DNA of 64,000 bases from Siphonodentalium dalli (taxonomy: Eukaryota; Mollusca; Scaphopoda; Gadilida; Siphonodentaliidae): assembly GCA_032622095.1 (NCBI GenBank), contig CP136068.1:129341989-129405988 (forward strand), written 5' to 3'. The translations under genes were made by a program, and so were the position numbers. Shown here one piece after another: positions 1 to 12,078 of this stretch. Position 1 is the first letter of the stretch. The number at the start of each line of letters is the position of its first letter. The notes under the pieces were generated by a model. The model ran no database searches. It worked only from the letters and a program-made list of their open reading frames with translations, and was not told the origin of the DNA.

Positions 1-1490
1 AGGTGAGCTCAAACTTCGTATATAAGTGTAAAAACACACGGGGATCGTCGACGTCGCATTGTGTGAAACATTCTTATGTCTGTCGTTCCTAGGAACGAGG
101 AATTTTTCATCGGGTCAGTCTTAACCTTCAAACGGGTACCCACAAATTATATATTGTGACCCCGACATGACCTTGACCTTGAAAATGATCAATTCAAGGT
201 CAAATCGGGTAAAATATTGAAAAACCCAATATCGTTCATAGGAAGGGGGGATTTCATCGGGTAAATTTTTCCGCCAGAAACAAAAAATTAAAAAATTCAG
301 AAAACAAATATATTACATTTAAAAAACATTCAAATATCATGTTTCGGAAAAAATTCAGAAAAAAAATATATTACTTTTAAAAAACATTAAATTAATATTA
401 AAAAATAAACATGTCATAAAATGTCATGTTTCGGACAAACGCCGCCGGTGGCGGGCTAACATGCTAGTTGTTTATAAAAGGTGAAGAAGTACAATTGTTT
501 TGACTTTGTAGAGAGGGGCTTGTGCATGTAGTGGGTAAAGTGAGCGCGGTTGCTAAAACCAGTTATTGGTACCGCAACTTTGGTGTAGTGACTCCTGTTA
601 CTTTGGTGCCTAATATAGGGAAATTTATTTTAATTCCCAGTTAACATGCTGGTGTTGTCACTTTCATGATTTCGTTGGGATTCTGACATACAATTTAGAA
701 AATTGTGAGGATGTTTGATACTGATTGAAAACATCTTGTGAGTGTATTATTTTACTGGTTAGGAAAACAATCTCATGGAATGTACAAACAAATTCAATTC
801 CTATTATACTGCACCGATATATAGTTCAAGTTCCCTCTGGTATTGAAATGCCATATGAAAAGTATGCGCCCACTGCTTTAATATGCACATATTTCAAATA
901 TTGGGAATATGGTGTTACAGCGGCAGCACCCTAAAACATATCAAATATTACTTTATCATTAACAACATTTACAATGAGCCGATTCAGTGTCGGTCCCGAA
1001 TCTTGTCACCGATATCGACTCCAAATCGAAGCTTCGCAGGCCCCTATCTATCTATATGTATCATATGCTAGTGATAAACCTTTCATCAGGGTTTCCACTA
1101 GTACGGGTTTAAGGTCCATACTAGGAAGAGTGTCACATATATCGAGGTGCAGTTGGTTTCAAATTTGAAGCGGTGTTATCATGTAATAGTAACAGTAATA
1201 TACAATAAAACTAAACCTGGATTTGTTATTGTAGTTTTCGCAAATTTAAATTAAAATAATGTTTTTAATTTTGTGAAGAGTGTGAAAAAGCCATATGTCT
1301 GTCTGTTTGTCTGTCGGTCTGTAGACACTTTACAGATATTTTCTATATGATCGGAACCAAATTTTGCATATGAATTTCTCAGCACAAAAGACAGATCGAG
1401 TTCGAATATGGGTTTGATCCGACAATTTTAACTGAGTTATGGCCCTTTTTCAAAAAAATATTCACTCTTAAAAGGATTTATTCGGTCTAG
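1..1490. other. non-coding flank with dispersed repeats
   Basis: No gene is supported here. The segment is AT-rich with short scattered open frames that lack codon structure. Positions 150-215 carry a paired 'tgaccttgacctt' / 'caaggtcaa' motif of the kind scattered through mollusc repeats. Positions about 1262-1490 hold a dispersed-repeat fragment (tgtctgtctg run, then 'gagttatggccc') that ends where LINE coding sequence begins. A second repeat, 974-1125, is listed separately. Confidence 0.6.
974..1125 (+). repeat. dispersed repeat, copy 1 (second copy at 36120-36272)
   Basis: A segment of about 150 bp reading 'ccgattcagtgtcggtcccg', then 'cttgtcaccgatat', then 'gataaacctttcatc', recurs at 36120-36272 in the same orientation with only scattered differences. 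No open frame is conserved between the two copies, so it is a non-coding interspersed repeat. The full element ends could not be defined. Related 'tcgaatctcgaat' strings at 38400-38470 and 42470-42530 may be diverged relatives. Confidence 0.7.
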
Positions 1491-1859
1491 AAACTACAAA
1501 ACGCAATCGCAGATAAAGTGCCTCCACATGACAACCCATCTGAAACTGATGAACACAATGACTCGAATGACTTCAAAGGTGTGCCGTTTAGGCGAGACAA
1601 AAGAACACGAAAGTTCTTCGTGGGTCGAATTTCACCTCACTCAACCGAACAAAACATTTGGAACTTTTTCACAAAGAGAGGAATCAACCCTACGTTCGTC
1701 CGCCTGATGGGCACCGCTGATGGTAGAGCGCGGTCAGCGCGTATTCACATTCTGGCTAGCGAAACAAAGCACCTTCGACAGGAAAACTTTTGGCCTGACG
1801 GAATTTATGCCAGACCATGGCGTTCCGAACCACCACAACGCAAAGTTTATGACAGATAA
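1491..1859 (+). pseudogene. LINE ORF1, C-terminal fragment
   Basis: An open frame with no credible ATG; the first start-like codon is GTG at 1518. It encodes about 115 residues with the string 'RKFFVGRISPHSTEQNIW', reminiscent of the RRM-like RNA-binding fold in ORF1 proteins of several LINE clades, and a basic tail that ends at TAA 1857-1859. The ORF2 ATG at 1849 overlaps this end by a few codons in another frame, as expected for a bicistronic LINE transcript. The N-terminal half is missing. The product would bind element RNA as a ribonucleoprotein; this role is inferred from the family. Confidence 0.6.
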
Positions 1860-4800
1860 GATGACAGATCTAACACTTTTAACATGGAACGCTACAGGTA
1901 TCAAGACGTCGAAACATTACCTCTCACACATTACGAGAGACAACTATAGCTTCGTCGGAATATCTGAACATTGGTTGAATTCAGATAATTTATGTTTGCT
2001 CGATAATATCAGTCAATCCCATGTTGTTATTGCTAAACCAGGAAGGACCATTACTTGCAAGAACGGCGGAGAATTCACAAGAGACGGCGTTGCTTTACTT
2101 GTCAGGAGCGACATATTCACCCGTTGTGTCACCCTTGAATTTCCAGACGACAGATTCATTGGTGTTCAATTTAGACTTTCGGCAGAACTGTCTATCAGTG
2201 TAGTGCAAGTATATCTTCCAAGCACCAATAATTCTGACGATTATTTTGAAAATTATCTGACAATGTTGGAAAACCACACAAACCTTTTATCAGAACGCGG
2301 ACCTGTTGTGCTAATGGGAGACTTCAACGCCCACATTCCTGCTCACTCCAGCGATCATATCCCTGTAAGTCATGTGTCTCGAACATCACTACTACGCGAC
2401 TTCTTGTCACGAACAAACATGTGGACCACGACATCATCGAACTTATGTACTGGATCACCGTTCACGTTCAGTCCATTCGCCTCCATTGCAAGCCCGACTC
2501 TTATTGACCATATCATAATCTCTGAATGCAGTGAGCAAATTGTGGTGTTACGCTGTTCCATACTTAATGACAACGCACAAAATGTATCCAACCATTTGCC
2601 TGTGACATGCGTAATCAGCCTGAACACTCACATTGACAATGGGCTACCCGAGTTTCGTCGTATAAAATATAAATGGACTGATATCGATATCCCAAAATAC
2701 CAGTCCTTCCTCGAGGAGTACTGTCAATGTATACACAAAAGACCTCTCATGGACAAAGATGAAATCCAGAACTTATATTGCATTATTGTATCGTATCTAC
2801 ACCAAGCATCTGAAGCAGCAGTAGGGAAGCGTGAGTTCCGCAAGTTCTTAAAACCATATTGGAACGCTAACCTGGATGCACTGCGCGATGAGGTGAAGAG
2901 AGCTCGCTCTCACTGAATTTCTGAAGGAAAAGTGCATTCTGTCAGTTCCAAATCCTACCTACATTATAAGCAAAATAAACGCGAGTTCCGCAGAAGCTTA
3001 CGGAACGCTGCCCGGGAACATGACAGAAAATTCCTACTCGACGTCGAAAGAGCAGCTAACACTGACTCCACGACATTCTGACGTATGACTAGGTCTAGGT
3101 CGTGTTCACGAACTATATCCCCAGGTATAGACTTCGGTGACGGAATGTGTACTGACGCGAAATCGCTATCATTAGGATGGAGCACGTATTTTCAATCACT
3201 ATATTCCGCCAGTGCACACAAAGAACCTGACGTAGAACAGTGTGTGCTGGATAAACTAGATCAACTTTTGTCAGGAACATACGGTGGTTATAATTCCGAT
3301 CGTCTGTGCAACGCGATCACTGTGGATGAAGTTGTCGCACACGTACGGCTTCTGAAACGAAACAAGGCTGGTGGTGTAGATAGCATCGTCAACGAACATC
3401 TCAAGTTTGCACCCGAATCTTTGTTGTGTGCGCTTTGTTCACTATATAATGGCATACTCTCATCTGAATGGATACCAACTGATATGAAAGCTGGTATAGT
3501 TATTCCCCTCTATAAGGGCGAACCGAAGCAGAAACAATGCCCTGATAGTTACCGTGCCATAACGCTACTCTCTCCTGTATATAAACTATTTGAGGCTATT
3601 CTCTTAACAAGATTCATGGACTTCTTACCCAACAATACATTTCCACACAATCTTCAGTTTGGTTTCCAGAAGAAAATAGGATGTAACATGACCTCGTTTG
3701 TAGTCCAAGAAGCTATTAAGTATGCTCAGGACCAGGATTCCAAGGCATACATATGTTTCCTGGACTCTCAAAAGGCGTTCGACAGAGTTTGGCACGAAGG
3801 TCTTTTGGTTAAACTGAGCCACATGGGATTTGAAGGCAAAATTATGCGCGTCATTAAAAACATGCTAGATAATTGCTTCAGTCAAGTTTTTTTTAACGGA
3901 ATGCTGTCGGAATCATTCCAAATATGCCAAGGAAATCGACAAGGAGCCGTAACATCTCCATTTTTCTACCTGGTGTTTATAAACGATTTGCTTAAGGAAC
4001 TGGAATCTTCTAGTTATGGTATGCGCATTGGCAACGTGAACTGCACATCCCCAACAACGGCTGATGATTTTTGTGTCATATCCATGCACAAGCTAGGTCT
4101 TGATAAACTACTAGAAGCATGTTATAACTACAGTGTTAGATGGAGATTCTGCTTTTCAATATCTAAAAGCACTGTTATGGTTTTCAACGAGACAAAACGC
4201 CATCACGGTCGTGTTAACCGCACATGGTACCTAGGTAATCAGGTGCTGTCAGAATCAACAGAATGTCGTCATCTGGGTATTACTCAACATAAATTCAATC
4301 ACTCGTCCAATCGCGCCAATGAGATATCCAATTCTATGAGGAAAACCTACTTCTCAACAGCAGGAAAGAAATCTCTTCAAATGTGTACCCCGCTAATAAT
4401 GTCAAAGCTCCTATATAGTATAGTCCTTCCGAGAGCTTTATACGGTTCAGAACTTCTCTACTCGCCGAACAGGGAGGCAGAGTATACATTTGAAAAATCA
4501 TTTCGGACATGTGTCAAACACATACAGTCTCTCCCCAGCAGAGCTAGCACAAATATGTCACTCAGTCTTCTGGGTCACTTACCTGTCCAGAGACAGATAC
4601 ACATACGCAAACTTACATTCCTAGGAGACCTTGTGAATTTACCTGCTGCGCACCAGGCTCCACTGAAAATATTCCTGTACACGTTATACCAACACCAACT
4701 GTTCAGCACCCGAATAACAGGATTTGTGAAGGATGTGACGGACATACTCGAGCTGTATCAGCTAAACTCATATCTCTCTGATTTTCTCAAGCATGGAACA

Positions 4801-5340
4801 TTCCCATCAAAAGCTTCATGGAAGCGTGTAATCACTTCTGCGGTTAAGTCTTGTTACGCTGATCTTTGGAACACTTCTGTTAATAATGAAAACCATACTA
4901 GAAAGTTGCGTACCATTCATAGCGACCCACTCGCCACCTGGAGTATCTGGAAGTTGTTGTCCACTCGACCTGACAAATCAAAAGAACTGAAACACTTAGC
5001 ACTGCTGTTGAACAGAACACTGTTCAAAAACAATTCCAGTTGCAGCTTATGTGGACTTTCATTTGACAATGAGATGGAACACATAACTAATTCATGCAAC
5101 GCTTACCCAATGCATCTTCTTCGATACCAATTTTGGACAATTCTCTTGGATCGTTTTGGTATAGAATGTTTTGTGTTCTTGGGCTCTATGCAATACGATT
5201 GTCTCCAAGAATTCCTACTAGGAGGAATTAATTTCGACCCACCTGGACCTGTCGCGGATAACTGGCCCGACATTATAATATTTGCAGCCACATTCCTGTA
5301 TAAAGGAAATCTTCTAGTTAGGCCCAACAACCATTCATAA
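1849..5340 (+). pseudogene. LINE ORF2: endonuclease / reverse transcriptase, two in-frame TGA codons
   Basis: ORF2 would nick target DNA and reverse-transcribe the element RNA. Starting at ATG 1849 (or 1861), an endonuclease/exonuclease/phosphatase domain shows 'TWNATG', 'GDFNAH' near residue 160, 'DHIIIS' near 220 and 'SNHLPV' near 246. The RT spans roughly residues 540-800: 'IVIPLYKGE', 'FLDSQKAFDRVW' (motif A), 'GNRQGAVTSPF' (motif B), and 'TADDF' near 736 in place of the usual FADD/YADD. A Cys/His motif (CSLC, then H and C) lies near residues 1063-1083. The frame is open except for TGA at 2914-2916 and TGA at 3079-3081, both at positions where tryptophan would fit. About 1164 codons, a normal LINE ORF2 length. 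Confidence 0.88.
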
Positions 5341-5725
5341 CGTCGTCTGACTGACTCGCACACACACACACGAGACAATACTCACAGTTACACCATAGCC
5401 ACGACCAGATGACCATATGCGTGTGACATATGCTAATCCAAGCAAATAGTGATGACTTGAAAATATTCTCACAGTTGACAGAAACTCTTTGTGTTATGCC
5501 TAACAACACATTCATCCATTTCGTGTCTGCCTCTCACATTCTCTATTCTCCTTCTGTTCTCTTTGACTCTATTTCTACATCTCCATTGCACAGTAACATG
5601 TATGTAATCTATTTTGTATATATATATTTGTCTAGTTTGTGTGTGCAGGCGACACAGTGCCTGTACCACAATAATTATAAGTTGTGTATGCTCTTCATTA
5701 CTGGAGGTTAATAAACAAATAAAAA

Positions 5726-8700
5726 ACCTAGAATGGTTGTTGTTTTTGTAGCCATTAATAACATGCCGGCACGTGTCTGCTTTGGTGAATAGATGGCAGT
5801 AATTACTGCTTTGATTGTCTCGTATTCACTCGGTGTTTTGTAATCACTCAGTGACTATACATCAGTGTCAGTCGCGAACTTGTTTGCACTCTAAAATGCC
5901 ACAAAGTGAATCGAAAGAACATTATTTCTCTGGTCATACATATATAAGAAGCGCCCAAATGTTATATAAACACTGGGCTGAATAATGTTAACTCTATTTA
6001 GGCGCTTTTGTTTTGTGTTTGTTTGTTGTTTTACTTTCGATATAAATATCCCGAGTATCTGTCATCTCCACATATGTCTAGTAGATGTAGTGTGTCCGGT
6101 TGTGGGCGGGCTAGCGATCCATTATTAAGTACCTCCAAAAAGACAACACAGTGCGTAATTTATAACGCTCTTTATTGTCGACCGCTTTTGGGAGACCGAA
6201 GCATGGACGCTCTTTATATTTAAATGTCACAATACCACATACAAAATCACCCATGACATATCGAAATAGAGCAAGTTCATAATTGAGATCGCTCTTTATT
6301 GTCTACACCGCGACGAAAACATGGACGCTCTTTATTATATTTTTTCTATGCTAACGATTCAAAAAAATCATGTCTAGAAAGTCAATATGTGCCATCAAAA
6401 CGTAAAATAAAACGAACAACAAACTGAAAAACAATGCCAGGCTAGCCTTCAATTAAAAAAAATGTCGTTATGCCAAACTGCAGCCTAACTAATAATTATT
6501 GTAGTTTCAACAGTCTGTTGTGTATTCGAGTGAATTATTTTGTTTACGCACTTATCGATCTTGACTGGAAGGATTTTAGCAAGCTGTTCACAGTCGTGCA
6601 CTTCTCCACACAAAATGTTTCGTGTGAAGAAACAGACAGGAACATTATTATGACGAATATAAGCCATCATGATACATGTACTAGTATAATAACCACCACC
6701 TTTTTAATCACACCCCATTTGTATTTAATTGTACGCATATAGCGCACAACGGGTTGACACTAGTGTGTAAACTAGCTTCCGAAATTGGTACCACACAACG
6801 AAGAAGGAAGTACCGGTATATATATGGCCAAACTTGTATTCTTTCAGAAACAGTTAAATTAGTTTCGCACGAAATTCCACTAGCTCATTGCATTTCTGCA
6901 TAAATTAATCTCATTTCAAACAACTTTTATCGCCTCAAAGTGCATTTTAGCTATCATTATTCGTTATATAATCCAACATTCTAGCAAATCCAGTTCATAA
7001 TTCAGCACGTTCAAACAGTTTTATTCCGTAATCGCTATTTATCGTAAAGGCTTAGGTAATTAACCGGCGTAATTCATCAACTCGTTACGCGATTGGCGGA
7101 ATTATTTCAAGTTCCACCCACCGCTGTCATCGGTAAGCGTCGATGCAGATGATCGGTCATGTGACCGCGTTGTGGTCACGTGGTCGCATTCACGTGACTG
7201 CCTTCGGATATTTCCGCGATGTTTTTAATATCATAATAATAAAAATACTATCTGCTCGATTTTGAATTTTCTTGGCGAATACCCCTGTTAGACATATATT
7301 ATTAGTATTATGACGATAAAAAACATATTTCTCTAAAAAAAACTAAAAACTTTAGATTGAATTTCTTGATCAATTTAACAAAAAAAAACAAAAAAAATAA
7401 ATAAATAAAAAAATAAATAATAAAATATATTTTTTTAAAATAATTAAAGACAAATTTGAAAAACTAACACCATTATAACTCTGCCAAGGGTAACCCGATT
7501 CACCACACCAAATTTGTTTAAATCAGTCCAAAATCTTGTGTATGTACTGGTAAGTTTGTTTGGAGCGACATTAATTCCAATTCACCAATACCATCCCGTG
7601 CCTTTGGACTACTTAGCTATTGATAAGGCTATATTATTTTCTGATGTCTCTTATGCCAATGTGCAGATAATCTGATAAAGAAAGCTATGGTATCTAATTT
7701 AAAATGAAGATTCAAAAATACACATCACATGATATTAACAGTAGACTTGGACATATGTGCTACCTTACACAGCTGAAGATATCACTCCACAGATGGTCTG
7801 AGGTCATTATAAATGTTATTGGTTTAATAGAGATGTCAGCTTTCAACATAAACAATTCCTGTGATTTGTTGACAGCTCTGCTATATAATTGATATTAATG
7901 GGTCAGCAGTGAGCTAGGTGGCTTATCTTGACCTATATTGTAATTTGTTGGTAGAATTTGAAACAATATGGATGTAAACTTAAATTGGATTATGTACTCG
8001 TTCGGGTGCGCGAAACTGATAAATTAGTACTCAAGCACTATGCCAACTTGGAGAATGTGGCATTCTACTAAAATCGCCCAAACTCACAAAGGAATCGACC
8101 ATACAACTCCATAGAAAACACCATTTGAACTACGCTCAATTGTAAATATTTACATCTTGATTCGGGACGCAACAATTGCCGATAAACTAACGCAAAAGAT
8201 TTCGGCATCGATACTCATTGAATTTAATATATATATAAGACTGACTGTGTGTGTTGTAAATTTGGATTAATATTCATAAAAATAACTACTTTGAGAAAGA
8301 CTATTCTCCATTTCTATGTGATCACCCCACCGGAGTGTTTCACATCACTTTAACCCAAGTATTCCATATCCAGGTCACTTTTCACATTTAACCCAAGGCT
8401 GTGGTGGCGCAGCATTACATATCCTGTACCAGTTCATTCTCTTATATAAATGCGAGTGACCCATAAATTCCAATAATTTGTGTTATGTACATTTGTCTAT
8501 AATAGTACATAACAGTATACTCAACACCAAAACTCTCATTTATGATTCCGATCATAGTAATTTTCTATCGCCAAGGGATGAGATAACATCTACCGATCGT
8601 GATCGGCCTCTCGTTTTGTAAAGATTAATGGCTTAAGGTAGTTTTATGGTAAAGTATAATGGGCATAAATAAAAAATCTGACTCAAGGATGGAATGTTAA

Positions 8701-9478
8701 TATGCCAATTGTCTTTTGGTAGAAATTTTGATGGGGTGAGGGTAAGTAATTTGGTCATGCCAGGTAATTATCCTTGAATGTCTAATATGAAAGTAGTCTT
8801 GTTGTGGAGCAAATTGATTGTACCTCCCCAAAATGTATCAATATACAGCAATAAATAGCAAAAATAACTTTATAAAATATTAAAAATAAAAAAATTTGCC
8901 ATGAATTTGATACTGAGAATTCACAAAAATATAAGCATTCTGCAAATACAGCTTGCCTTTTAATGACAAATGTTTGGAATTATTCCATTGTTTTTTTATA
9001 ACAACTACTCATGACAGTCTATGGAAAGAAAATGGCCCACATCTCTGATTGTTGTGCCCTAATAATGCAGTAACGATGTGGTTCTTGCTGGAGATATAGT
9101 AGACACATGCATGGTTGTCCGGAAAAGCGGTTTCTCAAAAAAACTACGGACACCCCTATCACAACCAATCAATGATAATGGTGCACTGTCCTCACAAAAT
9201 AAACTGATTTTTACCTCATACAAATATGGTAATGTTTGGTGTGAGATGCAGTAACAACAATTGCTATTCAATAAAAATTAATGGTAGTTTGGAATTGGCT
9301 ATTCCCATACAACTATTGTCAGAAACTGCAGATACCATAACAGATTCAACTGTTGTCAGGAAATCCATTTATCATTTATTACATTGTGCATAAACGCAAC
9401 AAAGACAGAAAAATCCCTAATATGACATCAATATTGATTAACATATCCTTGATTTATGGCAACAGCCATCAGAATATA
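5726..9478. other. no gene seen; AT-rich host DNA
   Basis: A stretch of 3.7 kb with only short random open frames. It holds a low-complexity A/T run (7318-7440), one copy of a dispersed repeat (7310-7600) and a partial MITE-like segment near 8391-8470 ('ggtggcgcagcattacat', 'ttcattctcttatat') that resembles the 37850-38100 and 40552-40802 elements. Near 6170-6330 the phrase 'catggacgctctttat' occurs twice about 115 bp apart, a small local duplication. No exon with convincing splice borders was found. Confidence 0.5.
7310..7600 (+). repeat. dispersed repeat, copy 1 (second copy 39260-39500)
   Basis: Shared order with 39260-39500: 'tttagattgaa', then 'caatttaacaaaaaaa', a variable A/T tract, 'attataac', and 'caccaaatttgttt' followed by 'aatcagtcca'. 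The two copies differ mainly in the length of the A/T tract. In the second copy the repeat directly follows the 155-bp tandem array, so the two may form one composite repeat family. Confidence 0.65.
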
Positions 9479-9760
9479 CCTGTACGGCCCTTCCAGATAT
9501 ACTAAATTGCATACACACGCCCCATGCATCCACTCCTCACCTATATATTCACATCACCCATGCCAATTAAGCCGCTCCTTGCTGCCCATCCATGATCATA
9601 CATCCACTCCATGTATACTGTTATAATATACATCCACCAATGACATTACATCCACAACATATATACATGTACATCTAACCCATGACCACAAGGGAACTCC
9701 ATGTATACACATACGCCCCATCAGTGACCATCCAGCTATACTCCATGTATTCATATATGT
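9479..9760. repeat. degenerate 42-bp minisatellite, left block
   Basis: Diverged units built on the theme 'atgaccatacagtcactcc' plus 'atgtatacatattcacctca' recur here, at 10690-10776 and at 17256-18275, and in opposite orientation at 50780-52300. The period measured on cleaner units in the 51.4-kb block is 42 bp. Open frames across these arrays are by-products of a period divisible by three and are not genes. Confidence 0.65.
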
Positions 9761-10689
9761 TGTGGATATCTACGATATAGACTATATGCGGCTTGTGCGC
9801 CAATCGACATGGTACATATTACACTGTAATATATATATATATATATATATATTTTTTTTATTATTAGAAAATAATTATATTATGAACAATATAATAATTA
9901 GATTACACTGTAATTAACAGTGCTCATTGACTGGACTAATTATGCGCGTGTGTGACAGCCAGTGACTTATTGTGCTAGACTTCCCTATCCACGGATAAAC
10001 CCAATTAAAACAAACACAATATGTGCCATCAAGCGAGGTGCGCATTTATTATAGACGCCGTTTAGTAAAATTCATATAATCAGACAATTCTGTAATATGG
10101 TGCCTATGTCTATATTACAATAACATGTATCAAGATACTTCAAGAAATCTTCTCATCACCATATAATTTGCTAAACTTAGTTAATATTCAATTCTAAATG
10201 CCCCGTAGCCGTACAGGAAAAACCATAGACCAAAAACCCTACTTGTGAAGGGAAAACACTATGGAAACCTGTCTCCCGAAACTGTACACGCTATGTACTG
10301 CTACGCAACTCGGATAGTGTCAGGAGTTCACATAAATAAATAAAAAACTCAACATACTTATTCTAAATGAAAATTTGTATATATAAATAAACAAAAATAA
10401 TGAATTATTTTTTTTAATTTAAGTTGTTTACTACTCCGCGCTATGCTTGAAACTGATTTTACCGCCCGATCTATCGATCGATAACACAACTCATTAACAC
10501 CGCTGAAATGTTTCTCATTGGCCACACTAATTAACTGTTTATCCTATCGACCGGTAGAAGACAAGATTTTCCCGCTAAACTCACGTAACGCGGGAAAACA
10601 ATATTATGTTCTGTACTGCATATTTAGTGTCCGATAAATCGTGTATGTTACAAGTCGTGTTTCGCAATGCTTCCCGATTATTACTTCTG
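9761..10689. other. non-coding, interrupts the minisatellite
   Basis: No gene seen. It contains an (AT)n run at 9826-9852 and AT-rich sequence with CG-containing patches near 10430-10620 ('ctatcgatcgata'). Minisatellite units lie on both sides, so this could be an inserted element, but no terminal repeats could be established. Confidence 0.4.
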
Positions 10690-10776
10690 AACCAGAATCC
10701 GATACAATATACACTTCAAATATGACTGTACATTCATTCCATCCATGCATCTATACACATCACCCATAACATACAT

Positions 10777-11400
10777 GATGATACCCACCCTGTTTGGTCT
10801 CATTTCAGGAATGATAACTCTATCAGTACCCCAGTTGACTCCAGTCTAGAGAGTTTGACCTATATTCTCCGCCCACGCATTGCATCATGGTCTATTTGTA
10901 TACCGGTTGGGCATGTCCGGACATGACCCGCTGGTTATATTCAGATTTCTCCATATGAATGGTATATTATCTACATGTATATCACATGATGATCTCGGTG
11001 GGGGTAGCTTCAGTCTTGATTGTTAAAGTGACACAAGCTCTCACTGGGGGGGGGGGGGGATAATGTTAAAGTGACTCGCATTGAAAACTTCAAAAAAGTC
11101 AAAAAAGTCAAAAATTTCAAAAAATTCAAAAATTTCAAAAAATTCAAAAGTTCAAAAATTTCAAAAAATTCAAAAACTTCAAAAATGTCAAAAATTTTAA
11201 AATTTCAAATTTTTTCAAAATTTCCAAAAACTTAAAAAAAATCAAATTTTCCAAAAACTTCAAAAATTAAACAAAATTCAGGATTTAGTCAAAAATATGG
11301 CTTGTTGCCATTCATCGGAAAGCTCTGGGGTTACGGTGGTGAGCGCCACCGAAAAAAGCAAGTGAGCAAGGGAAAAAAGAGAAAAATAACATGACATGTG
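10777..11400 (+). repeat. left terminal inverted repeat of the palindromic element
   Basis: Reading inward: 'gacctatattctccgcccac', a pair of 'gttaaagtgac' strings around a poly-G run (11046-11059), a 200-bp A-rich tract of 'ttcaaaaa' units, then 'ttcatcggaaagctct' and 'ggtggtgagcgccaccgaaa'. The same order, inverted, is found at 16460-17255. The A-rich tract is longer here than on the right. The segment 11331-11357 contains its own short palindrome (cggtggtgagcgccaccg). Confidence 0.85.
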
Positions 11401-12078
11401 GTACATACTACAATTTATTATATTAACTATTCACTGTCACTTTCGTCCGAATTCTCATCACTTTCGTCAGATGTGTCATTTGTTTCATCCATGAACTTTT
11501 CTAGCAATGGTCTGTACTTTAATATTGACATTTTCACTGCATCACGATCTTCAAAACCATTCTTCATATATTTGTCCACTTTATCCACGACACTGTTGTG
11601 CAGAGTCCCATTATTCTTTATTATTGTCCAAGCATAAACATTCATAAATAGCCTCATGCCTTCAGTTTTAAGATCTGTACTTTTAAGGTCCTTGTCAGCT
11701 TGTAATTTTGCCTCTTTTTCTGTCGAGCCATTTTCCATTTACGTTTCCACGTTATCACTCCATGCTTCTTGTGCTTTATCTCTACTCTCATCACACAAAC
11801 TTTTGAAGTATTCATCTTCATTCGATTTAATTTTATTATTCTGACTATCATCCGTGTCCTCAGTTAATTTTCGTTTTAACTTATTTTCTTGACACCAGTT
11901 TTTTACGTGTCTCTGGACATCATGCTGATCTTCGAACAAAGCCCGCAGTCATTGCAAGGGTACGACATGTCTTCTCGAATGCCTATGTTTTTGTGGTTTT
12001 ATTTATTAATTTCATTGATCTCATCAGGTGTCCTTATGTCCTTAGTATAGCCATTATGTTGACCCTGGGGCACAATAT

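Larger units (their letters stand above)
1491..5725 (+). mobile_element. non-LTR retrotransposon (LINE), 5'-truncated, nearly complete ORF2
   Basis: A LINE in sense orientation: the 3' part of ORF1, a complete ORF2 (endonuclease, reverse transcriptase, C-terminal cysteine/histidine motif) and a 3' UTR ending near 5725 with AATAAA-like A-rich sequence. The 5' end is lost: the ORF1 frame meets a stop at 1488 and the DNA upstream is unrelated repeat. No RNase H domain is evident. The AP-type endonuclease followed by RT places it broadly with CR1/Jockey/I-like elements; the exact clade cannot be fixed by eye. Only two nonsense codons in about 1160 ORF2 codons suggest a fairly young copy. Confidence 0.85.

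Noticed and set aside
725-1168. Three overlapping small open frames
   Set aside because: They run over the 974-1125 dispersed repeat and unrelated DNA; no conserved frame between repeat copies.
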